This document shows, piece after piece, positions 7,884 through 16,033 of a stretch of 64,000 bases of DNA. Both the position numbers and the translations under genes were made by a program. The DNA is from Acinetobacter nosocomialis NIPH 2119 (GTDB taxonomy: Bacteria; Pseudomonadota; Gammaproteobacteria; Pseudomonadales; Moraxellaceae), in the NCBI RefSeq assembly GCF_000368085.1, contig NZ_KB849239.1:3834832-3898831 (forward strand), given 5' to 3'. Within the stretch, counting starts at the first letter, position 1; the number at the start of each line of letters is the position of its first letter. The notes beneath the pieces are model-generated. The model saw only the letters and a list, made by a program, of their open reading frames with translations, was not told the origin of the DNA and did no database searches.

Positions 7884-9533
7884 ATGCTGAGTTTTTTTTC
7901 TACATTAAGAAATAAGCAGATTTCCCTGTTTATGTTCAACTTCATTATAGCCATTTGGTTAGGTGCAATTCTAAATTTTGGTTTTTATAAGAAAGTTCAT
8001 TTGTTAACGCCATATTTAGGTATAAAAGCGACCTTTTTCTTAGCGGCTACTGTAGTGATTGTTGTTGCTACCTATTATGCGGCTTTACAAATTTTAAACT
8101 GGAAATGGACGGCCAAAATTTTTGCCATTTTACTTGTATTTATTGGTGGTTTTAGCTCGTACTTTGTAAATACTTTAGGTGTCATTATTTCACCTGATCA
8201 GATTCAGAATATTGCTCAAACAGATGTTGCTGAAGCTACAGATTTACTGTCTTTGCGTTTTGGGCTCTGGACAATCTTCTTTGTTATTTTACCTATTTTT
8301 TTAATTACTCAGGTAAAACTCAAATCAGAAAAAATACTTCCGCTTTTGCTTAAAAAAGTACTTTCAATCGCTCTTGCATTTGCCGTTGTAGGCGGTTTGT
8401 TGTTTGCATATTATGTTGATTTTGCAGCGATATTTAGAGAGCATCGTGATTTAAAAGGAATGATCTCTCCTCAAAACACTATTTCTTCGGTGATGTCTTA
8501 TTATCGTAAAAAAGCGCCTAAGAAAAATCTTCCTCTTGTGAAGTATGGTGAAGATGCCCATCAAGTTCAACAAACTCAAAAAGATTTACCTAAACTCATG
8601 GTACTTGTAGTGGGCGAAACTGCACGTGCAGAAAGTTTCTCACTCAATGGGTATGCTAAAAATACAAACCCAGAGCTTTCTAAACAAGATATTTTAAACT
8701 TCTCTCAAGTGAGTTCATGTGGTACGGCAACAGCAGTTTCTGTGCCATGTATGTTCTCTGGTATGCCACGTGCTGATTATGATGAGCAATTGGCAAGCCA
8801 TCGTGAAGGCTTACTAGATATTGCAAAACGCGCAGGCTATCAAGTGACTTGGATTGATAACAACTCGGGTTGTAAAGGTGCATGTGATCGTGTTGAACAA
8901 TACCAGATTCCAGAAGACTTAAAGCAAAAATGGTGTAAAGATGGCGAATGTCTTGATGGTATTCTCATTGATAGCTTAAAGCAGTATTTGGCCTCTATTC
9001 CGAAAGACGATAAACGTCCACGTTTAGTTGTATTACATCAGATGGGTAGCCATGGACCAGCATATTACAAACGGGCACCTGAGGGATATCAACCATTTAA
9101 ACCAACTTGTGATACTAATGCGATACAGGGTTGTTCACCAGCTGAGCTATTAAATAGTTATGATAATACAATCGTGTATACAGACCATGTATTAAGCCAA
9201 ATGATCAATACTTTAAAAGAAGTATCGAATTATCAAACAGGTTTATGGTATTTATCTGATCATGGAGAATCGACAGGTGAGCATGGTATGTATTTGCATG
9301 GTTCGCCTTACTCAATCGCACCGAGCCAACAAACACATATTCCAATGATTATGTGGTTCTCTGATGGCTGGAAACAACATAATCTTGCTCAAGTAAATTG
9401 TTTAAACCAACAAACTAAACAAAAGTTAAGTCAGGATAATCTATTCCCAAGTTTGTTAAGTTTGCTGGATGTACAAACTCAGGTCATCAACCCTCAACTG
9501 GACATGTTGCACTCTTGTGCCCATGTAAACTAA
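7884..9533 (+). CDS. pmrC: Lipid A phosphoethanolamine transferase
   Basis: Inner-membrane enzyme that moves phosphoethanolamine from phosphatidylethanolamine to lipid A phosphate, lowering surface negative charge and polymyxin binding. Five N-terminal transmembrane helices (to about residue 180) precede the periplasmic alkaline-phosphatase-fold domain: GETARAES (244-251, metal ligand Glu245), nucleophile Thr281 in CGTATAVSVPCMF, and DHGES with metal ligands Asp459-His460. Paired cysteines in the periplasmic domain fit the EptA disulfides. The 549 aa length matches Acinetobacter PmrC. It is followed 14 bp later by pmrA and preceded by a PmrA box. The start has only a weak ribosome binding site. 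Confidence 0.96.
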   Translation: MLSFFSTLRNKQISLFMFNFIIAIWLGAILNFGFYKKVHLLTPYLGIKATFFLAATVVIVVATYYAALQILNWKWTAKIFAILLVFIGGFSSYFVNTLGVIISPDQIQNIAQTDVAEATDLLSLRFGLWTIFFVILPIFLITQVKLKSEKILPLLLKKVLSIALAFAVVGGLLFAYYVDFAAIFREHRDLKGMISPQNTISSVMSYYRKKAPKKNLPLVKYGEDAHQVQQTQKDLPKLMVLVVGETARAESFSLNGYAKNTNPELSKQDILNFSQVSSCGTATAVSVPCMFSGMPRADYDEQLASHREGLLDIAKRAGYQVTWIDNNSGCKGACDRVEQYQIPEDLKQKWCKDGECLDGILIDSLKQYLASIPKDDKRPRLVVLHQMGSHGPAYYKRAPEGYQPFKPTCDTNAIQGCSPAELLNSYDNTIVYTDHVLSQMINTLKEVSNYQTGLWYLSDHGESTGEHGMYLHGSPYSIAPSQQTHIPMIMWFSDGWKQHNLAQVNCLNQQTKQKLSQDNLFPSLLSLLDVQTQVINPQLDMLHSCAHVN

Positions 9534-9547
9534 AGCGAGCCTAGAAC

Positions 9548-10222
9548 ATGACAAAAATCTTGATGATTGAAGATGATTTTATGATTGCAGAATCAACAAC
9601 GACGTTGCTGCAATATCATCAATTTGAGGTGGAATGGGTCAATAACGGTTTAGATGGTTTGGCCCAATTAGCAAAGAATAAGTTTGATCTCATTCTTTTA
9701 GACTTGGGATTGCCAATGATGGATGGTATGCAAGTTTTAAAGCAGATTCGTCAAAGAGCAGCAACACCAGTCTTAATTATCTCTGCACGTGACCAACTGC
9801 AAAACCGTGTTGATGGTCTGAATTTGGGAGCAGATGATTACTTAATTAAGCCTTATGAGTTTGATGAATTACTCGCTCGTATTCATGCCTTATTACGCCG
9901 TAGTGGCGTAGAGGCTCAACTTGCAAGCCAAGATCAACTACTAGAAAGCGGTGATCTGGTTTTAAATGTTGAACAGCACATTGCAACATTTAAAGGGCAA
10001 CGTATTGATTTATCGAATCGTGAATGGGCAATCTTGATTCCGCTTATGAGTCATCCAAATAAAATTTTCTCAAAAGCTAATTTGGAAGATAAGTTATATG
10101 ACTTTGATAGTGATGTGACCAGCAACACGATTGAGGTATATGTCCATCATTTAAGGGCTAAGTTGGGTAAAGACTTTATTCGAACTATCCGAGGACTGGG
10201 TTACCGTTTAGGGCAATCATAA
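9548..10222 (+). CDS. pmrA: Response regulator PmrA (OmpR family)
   Basis: DNA-binding response regulator that activates the pmrC promoter when phosphorylated by PmrB. The receiver domain shows the acidic pair Asp9-Asp10, phosphoacceptor Asp52 in LLDLGLP and Lys101 in LIKP. The C-terminal winged helix ends with NTIEVYVHHLRAKLG and RGLGYRL. The 224 aa length equals Acinetobacter PmrA. Glu8, Met12 and Pro102, positions reported to mutate in colistin-resistant isolates, are all the usual residues here. Middle gene of pmrCAB, 19 bp before pmrB. Confidence 0.97.
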   Translation: MTKILMIEDDFMIAESTTTLLQYHQFEVEWVNNGLDGLAQLAKNKFDLILLDLGLPMMDGMQVLKQIRQRAATPVLIISARDQLQNRVDGLNLGADDYLIKPYEFDELLARIHALLRRSGVEAQLASQDQLLESGDLVLNVEQHIATFKGQRIDLSNREWAILIPLMSHPNKIFSKANLEDKLYDFDSDVTSNTIEVYVHHLRAKLGKDFIRTIRGLGYRLGQS

Positions 10223-10241
10223 TTTAAGATTTCGGGACTTC

Positions 10242-11582
10242 ATGAACGTGCATTATTCATTAAAAAAACGACTGATTTGGGGCACCTCAATTTTCAGTGT
10301 CATCTTAGGTTGTATTTTAATTTTTAGTGCTTATAAGGTTGCACTTCAGGAAGTCGATGAAATTCTAGATACTCAAATGCAGTATTTAGCGGAAAGAACG
10401 GCTGAGTATCCCTTAAAAACAGTAAGTAGTAAGTTTGATTTACATCGGACTTACCACGAAGAAGATTTATTTTTAGATATTTGGGCTTATAAAGACCAAG
10501 CGAATTTATCTCATCATCTTCACTTCTTGGTTCCTCCAGTGCAACAAGCTGGTTTTTATTCACATAAAACCGCTGAAGGTGTAGTCCGAACATATGTTTT
10601 ACCGTTGAAAGACTACCAAATTCAGGTCAGTCAACAAGAGCGGGTTCGTGAAGCTTTCGCATGGGAGCTTGCCGGCAGCATGTTCATTCCATATTTAATT
10701 ATTTTACCTTTTGCGATATTTGCCTTGGCCGCCATTATTAGTCGTGGTTTAAAACCAATAGATGATTTTAAAAATGAGTTAATGGAGCGTGATTCTGAGG
10801 AGTTAACACCAATTGAGGTGCATGATTATCCTCTAGAACTTTTGCCTACCATTGATGAAATGAACCGTCTGTTTGATCGTATTTCTAAAGCACAAAATGA
10901 ACAGAAGCAATTCATTGCTGATGCTGCTCATGAACTAAGAACACCTGTTACAGCATTGAACTTACAAACCAAGATTTTGTTAAGCCAGTTTCCTGAGCAT
11001 GAATCGTTGCAAAATTTAAGCAAAGGTTTAGCTCGTATTCAGCATTTAGTGACGCAGCTTTTAGCGTTGGCAAAGCAAGATGTAACTTTAAGTATGGTTG
11101 AACCTACTGGCTATTTCCAGCTCAATGATGTGGCTTTAAATTGCGTTGAGCAGTTGGTTAATTTAGCCATGCAAAAAGAAATTGATTTAGGCTTTGTTAG
11201 AAATGACCCTGTCGAGATGCATAGTATTGAACCTACCGTACATTCGATTATTTTTAACTTAATTGATAATGCAATTAAATATACACCACATCAGGGGGTA
11301 ATTAACATTTCAGTTTATACCGACCCAGATAACTTTGCTTGTATTCAAATCGAAGATAGTGGCGCAGGTATAGATCCTGAAAATTACGATAAGGTGCTTA
11401 AACGTTTTTATCGAGTACACCATCATCTTGAAGTGGGAAGTGGTTTAGGTTTATCAATTGTAGATCGTGCAACTCAAAGACTTGGTGGAACTCTAACTCT
11501 CGATAAAAGTTTAGAACTTGGTGGTCTTTCAGTTTTAGTGAAGTTACCTAAGGTTTTACATTTACATGAAACAAGAGCTTAA
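10242..11582 (+). CDS. pmrB: Sensor histidine kinase PmrB
   Basis: Inner-membrane sensor kinase of the polymyxin-resistance system. From the first ATG (446 aa) there is TM1 at about 11-31, a periplasmic domain, TM2 at about 145-166, a linker, the H-box with His230 (AAHELRTPVTAL), the N-box NLIDNAIKY, and G-boxes GAGID and GSGLGLSIV. A GTG two codons later gives 444 aa, the length and numbering used for A. baumannii PmrB, so either start is possible. In that numbering Thr13, Pro170, Ala227, Pro233 and Arg263 are unmutated. The stop overlaps the stop of the converging PAP2 gene. Confidence 0.96.
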   Translation: MNVHYSLKKRLIWGTSIFSVILGCILIFSAYKVALQEVDEILDTQMQYLAERTAEYPLKTVSSKFDLHRTYHEEDLFLDIWAYKDQANLSHHLHFLVPPVQQAGFYSHKTAEGVVRTYVLPLKDYQIQVSQQERVREAFAWELAGSMFIPYLIILPFAIFALAAIISRGLKPIDDFKNELMERDSEELTPIEVHDYPLELLPTIDEMNRLFDRISKAQNEQKQFIADAAHELRTPVTALNLQTKILLSQFPEHESLQNLSKGLARIQHLVTQLLALAKQDVTLSMVEPTGYFQLNDVALNCVEQLVNLAMQKEIDLGFVRNDPVEMHSIEPTVHSIIFNLIDNAIKYTPHQGVINISVYTDPDNFACIQIEDSGAGIDPENYDKVLKRFYRVHHHLEVGSGLGLSIVDRATQRLGGTLTLDKSLELGGLSVLVKLPKVLHLHETRA

Positions 11583-11598
11583 CTAAGCTCTTGTTTTA
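11571..11598. terminator. Bidirectional terminator spanning both stop codons of pmrB and PAP2 gene
   Basis: Perfect 10-bp arms ACAAGAGCTT (11571-11580) and AAGCTCTTGT (11585-11594) with loop AACT. The loop region contains the overlapping TAA stops of both genes, and T-rich sequence follows on the + side. The last codons of both genes therefore double as terminator stem. Confidence 0.8.
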
Positions 11599-12277
11599 AT
11601 TGTTTTTCGAACTCAAAGCGATGAATACAAATCGCATAAAAGAAAATGTTCACTGCCCAAACAACCCAACCTGTCCATAAGTTATGACTTAGGAAATGTG
11701 CTCCTCGCATCATTTGTGCCCAACCCATCATAAATCCTAATAAAATGCCTGAAAATAAATAAAAATAAGCTCGTTTTGGTTGTTCAAGACGATAAACAAA
11801 ATAACCGGTCATTATGATAAATCCAGCACTGGCATGACCACCTGGAAAACAATGACCATGTTTTGCTGTAAAGTCCCAAATATAGCCACCTAAACTATTA
11901 GGATGAACCATATTCCAAGGGCAGGCATGAGCAGATTGCGATTTTAATAAACCAACAACACCGCTACCAATCATGCTGACAAAAAACATATAACCATATT
12001 GCCAGCGATAGATTTTTAACTTTTCTACTTTAAATGAAGCAAGCCACAGACCAAAAAAGATGACATAAACCGCAGTGATAATGTCTTTTACGATTTGATG
12101 ATTAAGCCTCTCAAGATACCAATTTTCCCGATTAAAAAATTGACCAGTTGAATCAATCCAAGGTTGGATAAGATACATATCAATTTTTCCACCCACTGGG
12201 AATACAAATAAAAGTATAAAAAAGCTGATAGTAAGAAAAATAAGCTGAAGCTGAAAAAAATGTTTTTGTTGATTCAT
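11579..12277 (-). CDS. PAP2-family membrane phosphatase/phosphotransferase (divergent motifs)
   Basis: Integral membrane protein of the PAP2 superfamily with about 6 hydrophobic helices over 232 aa. The motifs are recognisable but non-canonical: K112 to CP at 119-120 in place of KxxxxxxRP, PGGHAS at 145-150 in place of PSGH, and RGAHFLSHNLWT at 191-202, where the terminal Asp of the classical motif is Thr. Such divergence is seen in lipid-phosphate phosphatases and in LpxT/LpxE-like enzymes. Its position tail-to-tail with pmrB makes a lipid A or undecaprenyl phosphate role attractive, but this is inference only. Confidence 0.8.
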   Translation of the reverse strand: MNQQKHFFQLQLIFLTISFFILLFVFPVGGKIDMYLIQPWIDSTGQFFNRENWYLERLNHQIVKDIITAVYVIFFGLWLASFKVEKLKIYRWQYGYMFFVSMIGSGVVGLLKSQSAHACPWNMVHPNSLGGYIWDFTAKHGHCFPGGHASAGFIIMTGYFVYRLEQPKRAYFYLFSGILLGFMMGWAQMMRGAHFLSHNLWTGWVVWAVNIFFYAICIHRFEFEKQLKQELS

Positions 12278-12381
12278 TGTGTTTTAACATCAATTTAAGC
12301 GTGAATTGAAGGCATTACATAAAATAAAACTTAAATTGTTCTTAAACTAAACAGGATTTCATCTTTAAATCTTAGAAAAAT

Positions 12382-12419
12382 ATTCAATTTAATATATTTT
12401 TCAATATATTAAATTGAAT
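12382..12419. repeat. Perfect 17-bp AT-rich inverted repeat
   Basis: Arms 12382-12398 and 12403-12419 are exactly complementary around loop TTTC. It lies between the PAP2 gene start (12277) and the amt stop (12537), both on the minus strand, so it could be the amt terminator or a regulatory stem for the PAP2 gene. The arms are nearly all A/T. Confidence 0.7.
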
Positions 12420-12536
12420 GTATGGAAAACTAAAAGCGTAGTTTTTAATCAAGGAAAGTTATTTTTAAACTAAAAGGTTTTATTTGTAAGAGGTATATGA
12501 AGCAGTATATTTAAATCCTGCTTCATAATCATTGAA

Positions 12537-13754
12537 TTAAAACATGCCTTCTTCAGAGTTGGCAGAGATTTTATGAATAGACAAATCTGCACCACGAAAC
12601 TCATCTTCTTGAGATAAACGAATACCAATGGTCGCTTTAAGGATGCCATAAACAATAAAACCGCCAGCAAGTGCAATAGTAATCGCGAGTACTGTACCAA
12701 TGAGCTGTGAGGCAAAAGATACACCGCCTAAACCACCTAGCCATTTTTGACCAAATAGTCCCACTGCAATACCGCCGAATGCACCGCAAACGCCATGTAA
12801 AGGCCATACACCTAGTACATCATCTACTTTGAGTTTATTTTGTGTATAGGTAAAGAGGTATACGAACATGGCACCAGCTATACCACCAATAACAAGGGCA
12901 CTCACGGGATGAACAATGTCAGACCCGGCACAAATAGCAACTAAACCGGCAAGTGGACCATTATGTAAGAAACCTGGGTCATTTTTCCCAATTGCATTTG
13001 CTGTAATCGTTCCGCCAACCATTGCCATAAGTGAATTAATAGCAACTAGCCCAGAAATAGCATCAAGACGTTGGGCACTCATCACGTTAAAGCCAAACCA
13101 GCCCACAATTAAAATCCATGAACCAAGTGCTAAAAATGGAATTGAAGAAGGAGGGTGAGCACTTACGCGACCATCTTTCTTATAACGACCAGAGCGAGCA
13201 CCTAATAAAATAACCGCAGCGAGTGCAATCCAGCCACCCATTGCATGGACTACAACTGAACCGGCAAAGTCGTGAAAAGCTGCGCCAAAGGTCGTTTCTA
13301 ACCATTTTTGTAGACCATAGTTACCATTCCAGACCATACCTTCAAAAAAAGGATAGACCAGACCTACTAAAGCGAGTGTTGCTATTGCTTGTGAACGCAT
13401 TTTGGCGCGTTCTGCAATACCACCTGAAATAATTGCAGGAATTGCCGCAGCAAAAGTCAGTAAAAAGAAGCAACGCATTAAATTATAACCATGATCACTT
13501 GCGAGGCTTGTGCCATCATGGAAGAAATGCTGACCATACGAAATGTAGTAGCCCACAAAGAAATATGCGATTGCGGAGAGAGCAAAGTCAGTCAGAATTT
13601 TACTAAGCGCGTTCACCTGATTTTTGTGGCGAACTGTACCAAGTTCCAAGAATGCAAAACCTGCGTGCATGGCAAGAACCAAAACTGCACCAAGTAATAA
13701 GAAAAATAGATCTACATTTTGCATAGCATGCTCGAAAAAAGTGCTAAATTCCAT
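12537..13754 (-). CDS. amt: Ammonium transporter (Amt family)
   Basis: Inner-membrane ammonium channel of the Amt/Mep/Rh family. The 405 aa chain has about 11 hydrophobic segments, with family signatures such as DFAGSVVVHAMGGWIALAA (about residues 160-180) and the late LGVWPLHGVCGAFGG stretch with its pore histidine. No N-terminal signal peptide is seen, unlike E. coli AmtB. The usual glnK neighbour is absent. Upstream DNA carries TGCACCA motifs and a GG-N10-GC element consistent with nitrogen control. The start codon lacks a clear Shine-Dalgarno sequence. Confidence 0.92.
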   Translation of the reverse strand: MEFSTFFEHAMQNVDLFFLLLGAVLVLAMHAGFAFLELGTVRHKNQVNALSKILTDFALSAIAYFFVGYYISYGQHFFHDGTSLASDHGYNLMRCFFLLTFAAAIPAIISGGIAERAKMRSQAIATLALVGLVYPFFEGMVWNGNYGLQKWLETTFGAAFHDFAGSVVVHAMGGWIALAAVILLGARSGRYKKDGRVSAHPPSSIPFLALGSWILIVGWFGFNVMSAQRLDAISGLVAINSLMAMVGGTITANAIGKNDPGFLHNGPLAGLVAICAGSDIVHPVSALVIGGIAGAMFVYLFTYTQNKLKVDDVLGVWPLHGVCGAFGGIAVGLFGQKWLGGLGGVSFASQLIGTVLAITIALAGGFIVYGILKATIGIRLSQEDEFRGADLSIHKISANSEEGMF

Positions 13755-13780
13755 TTTGGAACAAATCTGGGTCTGTAAAT

Positions 13781-13879
13781 TGCACCAAAATAGATTTAAG
13801 GAATCTAAAAACCTAAGTTTGTCGAAACAAACTCAATTGCATAAAAGTGAATATGCAATAAGTGCACCAATTTGGATTG
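13781..13879 (-). promoter_or_regulatory. Candidate NtrC/sigma54 control region of amt
   Basis: TGCACCAA occurs twice (13781-13788 and 13863-13870); TGCACCA is the NtrC half-site, and the second copy is followed after 3 bp by TGG. On the minus strand 13869-13855 reads TGGTGCACTTATTGC, a GG-N10-GC arrangement like a sigma54 promoter. The two readings overlap, so only one may be true at that site. Confidence 0.45.
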
Positions 13880-14030
13880 TGAAATTAGTTTTTGGCGATA
13901 AATAGTGCGTTAATTTGCTTTAAATAGGCTGTAATGGCACATTTTTATGATAAAAGTCATCTAATTTGTTTATAAAATGACCTAAAAGAGTTCGTTATTA
14001 AAATATAAAATGAATTAAATTCTGACTAAA

Positions 14031-14915
14031 TTATTTATTAGACCAAACCTCTTGAGCAACCTCTATAAATGCTTTTACGGCTGGACTGATGTGTTTCTTG
14101 TTTTTTACTGCAAGGCCAATAGAGCGTTTAAGATTCGGTTTAAAAGGGCGTTTGACCACGTTTGGATAGAGTGAGAGTAACTCTTTGGTGATGACCATAT
14201 CAGAGACTATTGAGATTCCTAACTGGTTGTGTACCATACTGACGATACTTAGAATTTGGGAAACATAAAATTTAATGTCTGGTTTCACATTAAAGTTTTT
14301 TAAAATTAATTCGACCTGATGTCGACTACCAGCCATTGTCATTATAAAAGGGCAGTTTTCTAGTTGGGCTGGATCAATATAGAGTTGCTGCGCCAGCGGG
14401 TAACCACTCGGAATTAAGGCAACAAAACGATCTTCGATTAAAGAGAATGTATCGAATCGCTCATCTGGCATAATTAAAAAACCAACCTCTATGCGCCGTT
14501 CTAGTAACCACTGTGCAACTTCTTTATCTTCACCTTCATCAATATAAATCTCGATTTTAGGATAGCGTTGCCGAAAGGTTTCTAAAATTTCAGGCAATAG
14601 ATAAATAGATGATGAAGCCCCAAAAGAACCAATACGTAATGTTCCTTCATTTAAACCGTGGATGGCAGCCACTTCTTTTTCTAATGTATCGGAAATACTC
14701 AATAACTCTTTTACATGGGTCAATAACTGCTGACCTGTCGTGGTGAGTTCAATATCGCTTTGAGTTCTTGAAATGAGGTTAATGCCCCATTGTTGTTCTA
14801 ATGATTTAAGGGCATGAGAAACTGCTGACTGTGAAATTCCCAGCTTTTCTGCTGTGGCAGTAAAACTTTTTAGTTCAGAAATGAGTGCGAAAATTTCAAG
14901 CTGGGTAAAGGTCAT
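14031..14915 (-). CDS. LysR-family transcriptional regulator
   Basis: DNA-binding regulator with the LysR architecture: an N-terminal winged helix-turn-helix (FTATAEKLGISQSAVSHALKS, within residues 18-38 or so) and a periplasmic-binding-like effector domain from about residue 90. At 294 aa the length is typical. It is divergently transcribed from an AEC-family permease across a 116 bp gap that holds several ATGAGT half-sites, so it most likely controls that permease and itself. The effector is unknown. Confidence 0.9.
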   Translation of the reverse strand: MTFTQLEIFALISELKSFTATAEKLGISQSAVSHALKSLEQQWGINLISRTQSDIELTTTGQQLLTHVKELLSISDTLEKEVAAIHGLNEGTLRIGSFGASSSIYLLPEILETFRQRYPKIEIYIDEGEDKEVAQWLLERRIEVGFLIMPDERFDTFSLIEDRFVALIPSGYPLAQQLYIDPAQLENCPFIMTMAGSRHQVELILKNFNVKPDIKFYVSQILSIVSMVHNQLGISIVSDMVITKELLSLYPNVVKRPFKPNLKRSIGLAVKNKKHISPAVKAFIEVAQEVWSNK

Positions 14916-14927
14916 ATTGGATTTGTT

Positions 14928-14979
14928 ATGAGTAAAAACTCATTTTATCATGAGTTTTCATTATCTTTAATATATGAGT
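14928..14979. promoter_or_regulatory. ATGAGT/ACTCAT half-site array in LysR-AEC intergenic region
   Basis: ATGAGT at 14928-14933, ACTCAT at 14938-14943, ATGAGT at 14950-14955 and ATGAGT at 14974-14979 form two overlapping inverted repeats plus one extra half-site. This arrangement, between a divergent LysR gene and its presumed target, is typical of a LysR operator. Binding is inferred. Confidence 0.55.
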
Positions 14980-15031
14980 AAGCCAAGCTAATTGCCAAAA
15001 CAGCAAGCCTCAACAAAACTCGAGTAAAGAA

Positions 15032-15937
15032 ATGAATAGCATTGTTTTATCTCTTTTTCCTTTAGTTGCATTAATTGCATCGGGATACTTATTTAAAAAA
15101 TATCATTTTTTCAGCGATGAGTTTTGGGTTGGGGCAGAGAAGCTTAATTACTATATTTTGTTTCCCGCTTTGCTTTTCAGTACGCTATCGACCGCAAAAA
15201 TTGACTTACAAAGCTTGAGTACAGCCATTATTGCGATGTTGATTGTGGTCTTAGCTGTAACCGCCTTTTTATACATACTCCGAATGTTTTGGCATATACC
15301 GCCTGCACGTTTTGGTGTGCATGTACAAAGTATGGTTCGCTTTAATACCTATATTGGTTTGGCTCTAGTCACTGCGCTTTTTAAAAGTGAAGGAATGGCA
15401 ATTCTGGCAATTTTATTGGCACTTTGCATTCCACTGGTAAACGTTATTTCGGTGCTTGCTCTAACATCTAAAGAACATATGGCAATTAAATCTGTTTTGA
15501 TTGCACTTCTTAAAAACCCTTTAATTGCATCATGTGTGGTCGGAGCAATAGTCAATACGCTTCATATCCCAATTTGGGAAGGCTTTACTCAGTTTATTAA
15601 GCTTTTTTCAGCATCGAGTTTGCCACTAGGTTTGTTATGTGTTGGCGCAGCTTTACAGTTTATGCAAATGAAAAAAGACATTGTGGTATTGGTAGCAGAT
15701 ACATTTGTGCGTCTTTTAGCTGTGCCTGCTTTGGCTTATATGGTCTGCATGTGGTTTGATTTATCAAGTTTGCAAACACAAATTTTAGTCATTTTCTTTG
15801 CGTTACCGACTGCTTCCGCATCATATATTTTAACTAAGGTTTTGGGTGGTGATAGTCAGCTTATGGCAGCCGTGATTAGCTTTCAAACTTTATGTGCTGC
15901 AGTGACTTTGCCATTAGTGATTTGGTGGATTTCTTAA
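15032..15937 (+). CDS. AEC-family permease (auxin efflux carrier-like)
   Basis: Inner-membrane transporter of the AEC (PF03547-type) family; bacterial members move organic acids such as malate or malonate, or amino acid derivatives. The 301 aa protein has about 10 hydrophobic helices, and the C-terminal half has the family pattern LPLGLLCVGAAL (about residues 199-210) followed by FFALPTASASYIL (about 255-267). It is divergent from a LysR regulator. Substrate cannot be assigned from sequence. Confidence 0.85.
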   Translation: MNSIVLSLFPLVALIASGYLFKKYHFFSDEFWVGAEKLNYYILFPALLFSTLSTAKIDLQSLSTAIIAMLIVVLAVTAFLYILRMFWHIPPARFGVHVQSMVRFNTYIGLALVTALFKSEGMAILAILLALCIPLVNVISVLALTSKEHMAIKSVLIALLKNPLIASCVVGAIVNTLHIPIWEGFTQFIKLFSASSLPLGLLCVGAALQFMQMKKDIVVLVADTFVRLLAVPALAYMVCMWFDLSSLQTQILVIFFALPTASASYILTKVLGGDSQLMAAVISFQTLCAAVTLPLVIWWIS

Positions 15938-16033
15938 GATATAAATTTTTGGCCTCTTAACACTTAAAGAATGCTTTGCTACCTTCCTCATCTGATTATT
16001 GCTACACTTTTTTCTTTTTCAGGTTGATGAAAT

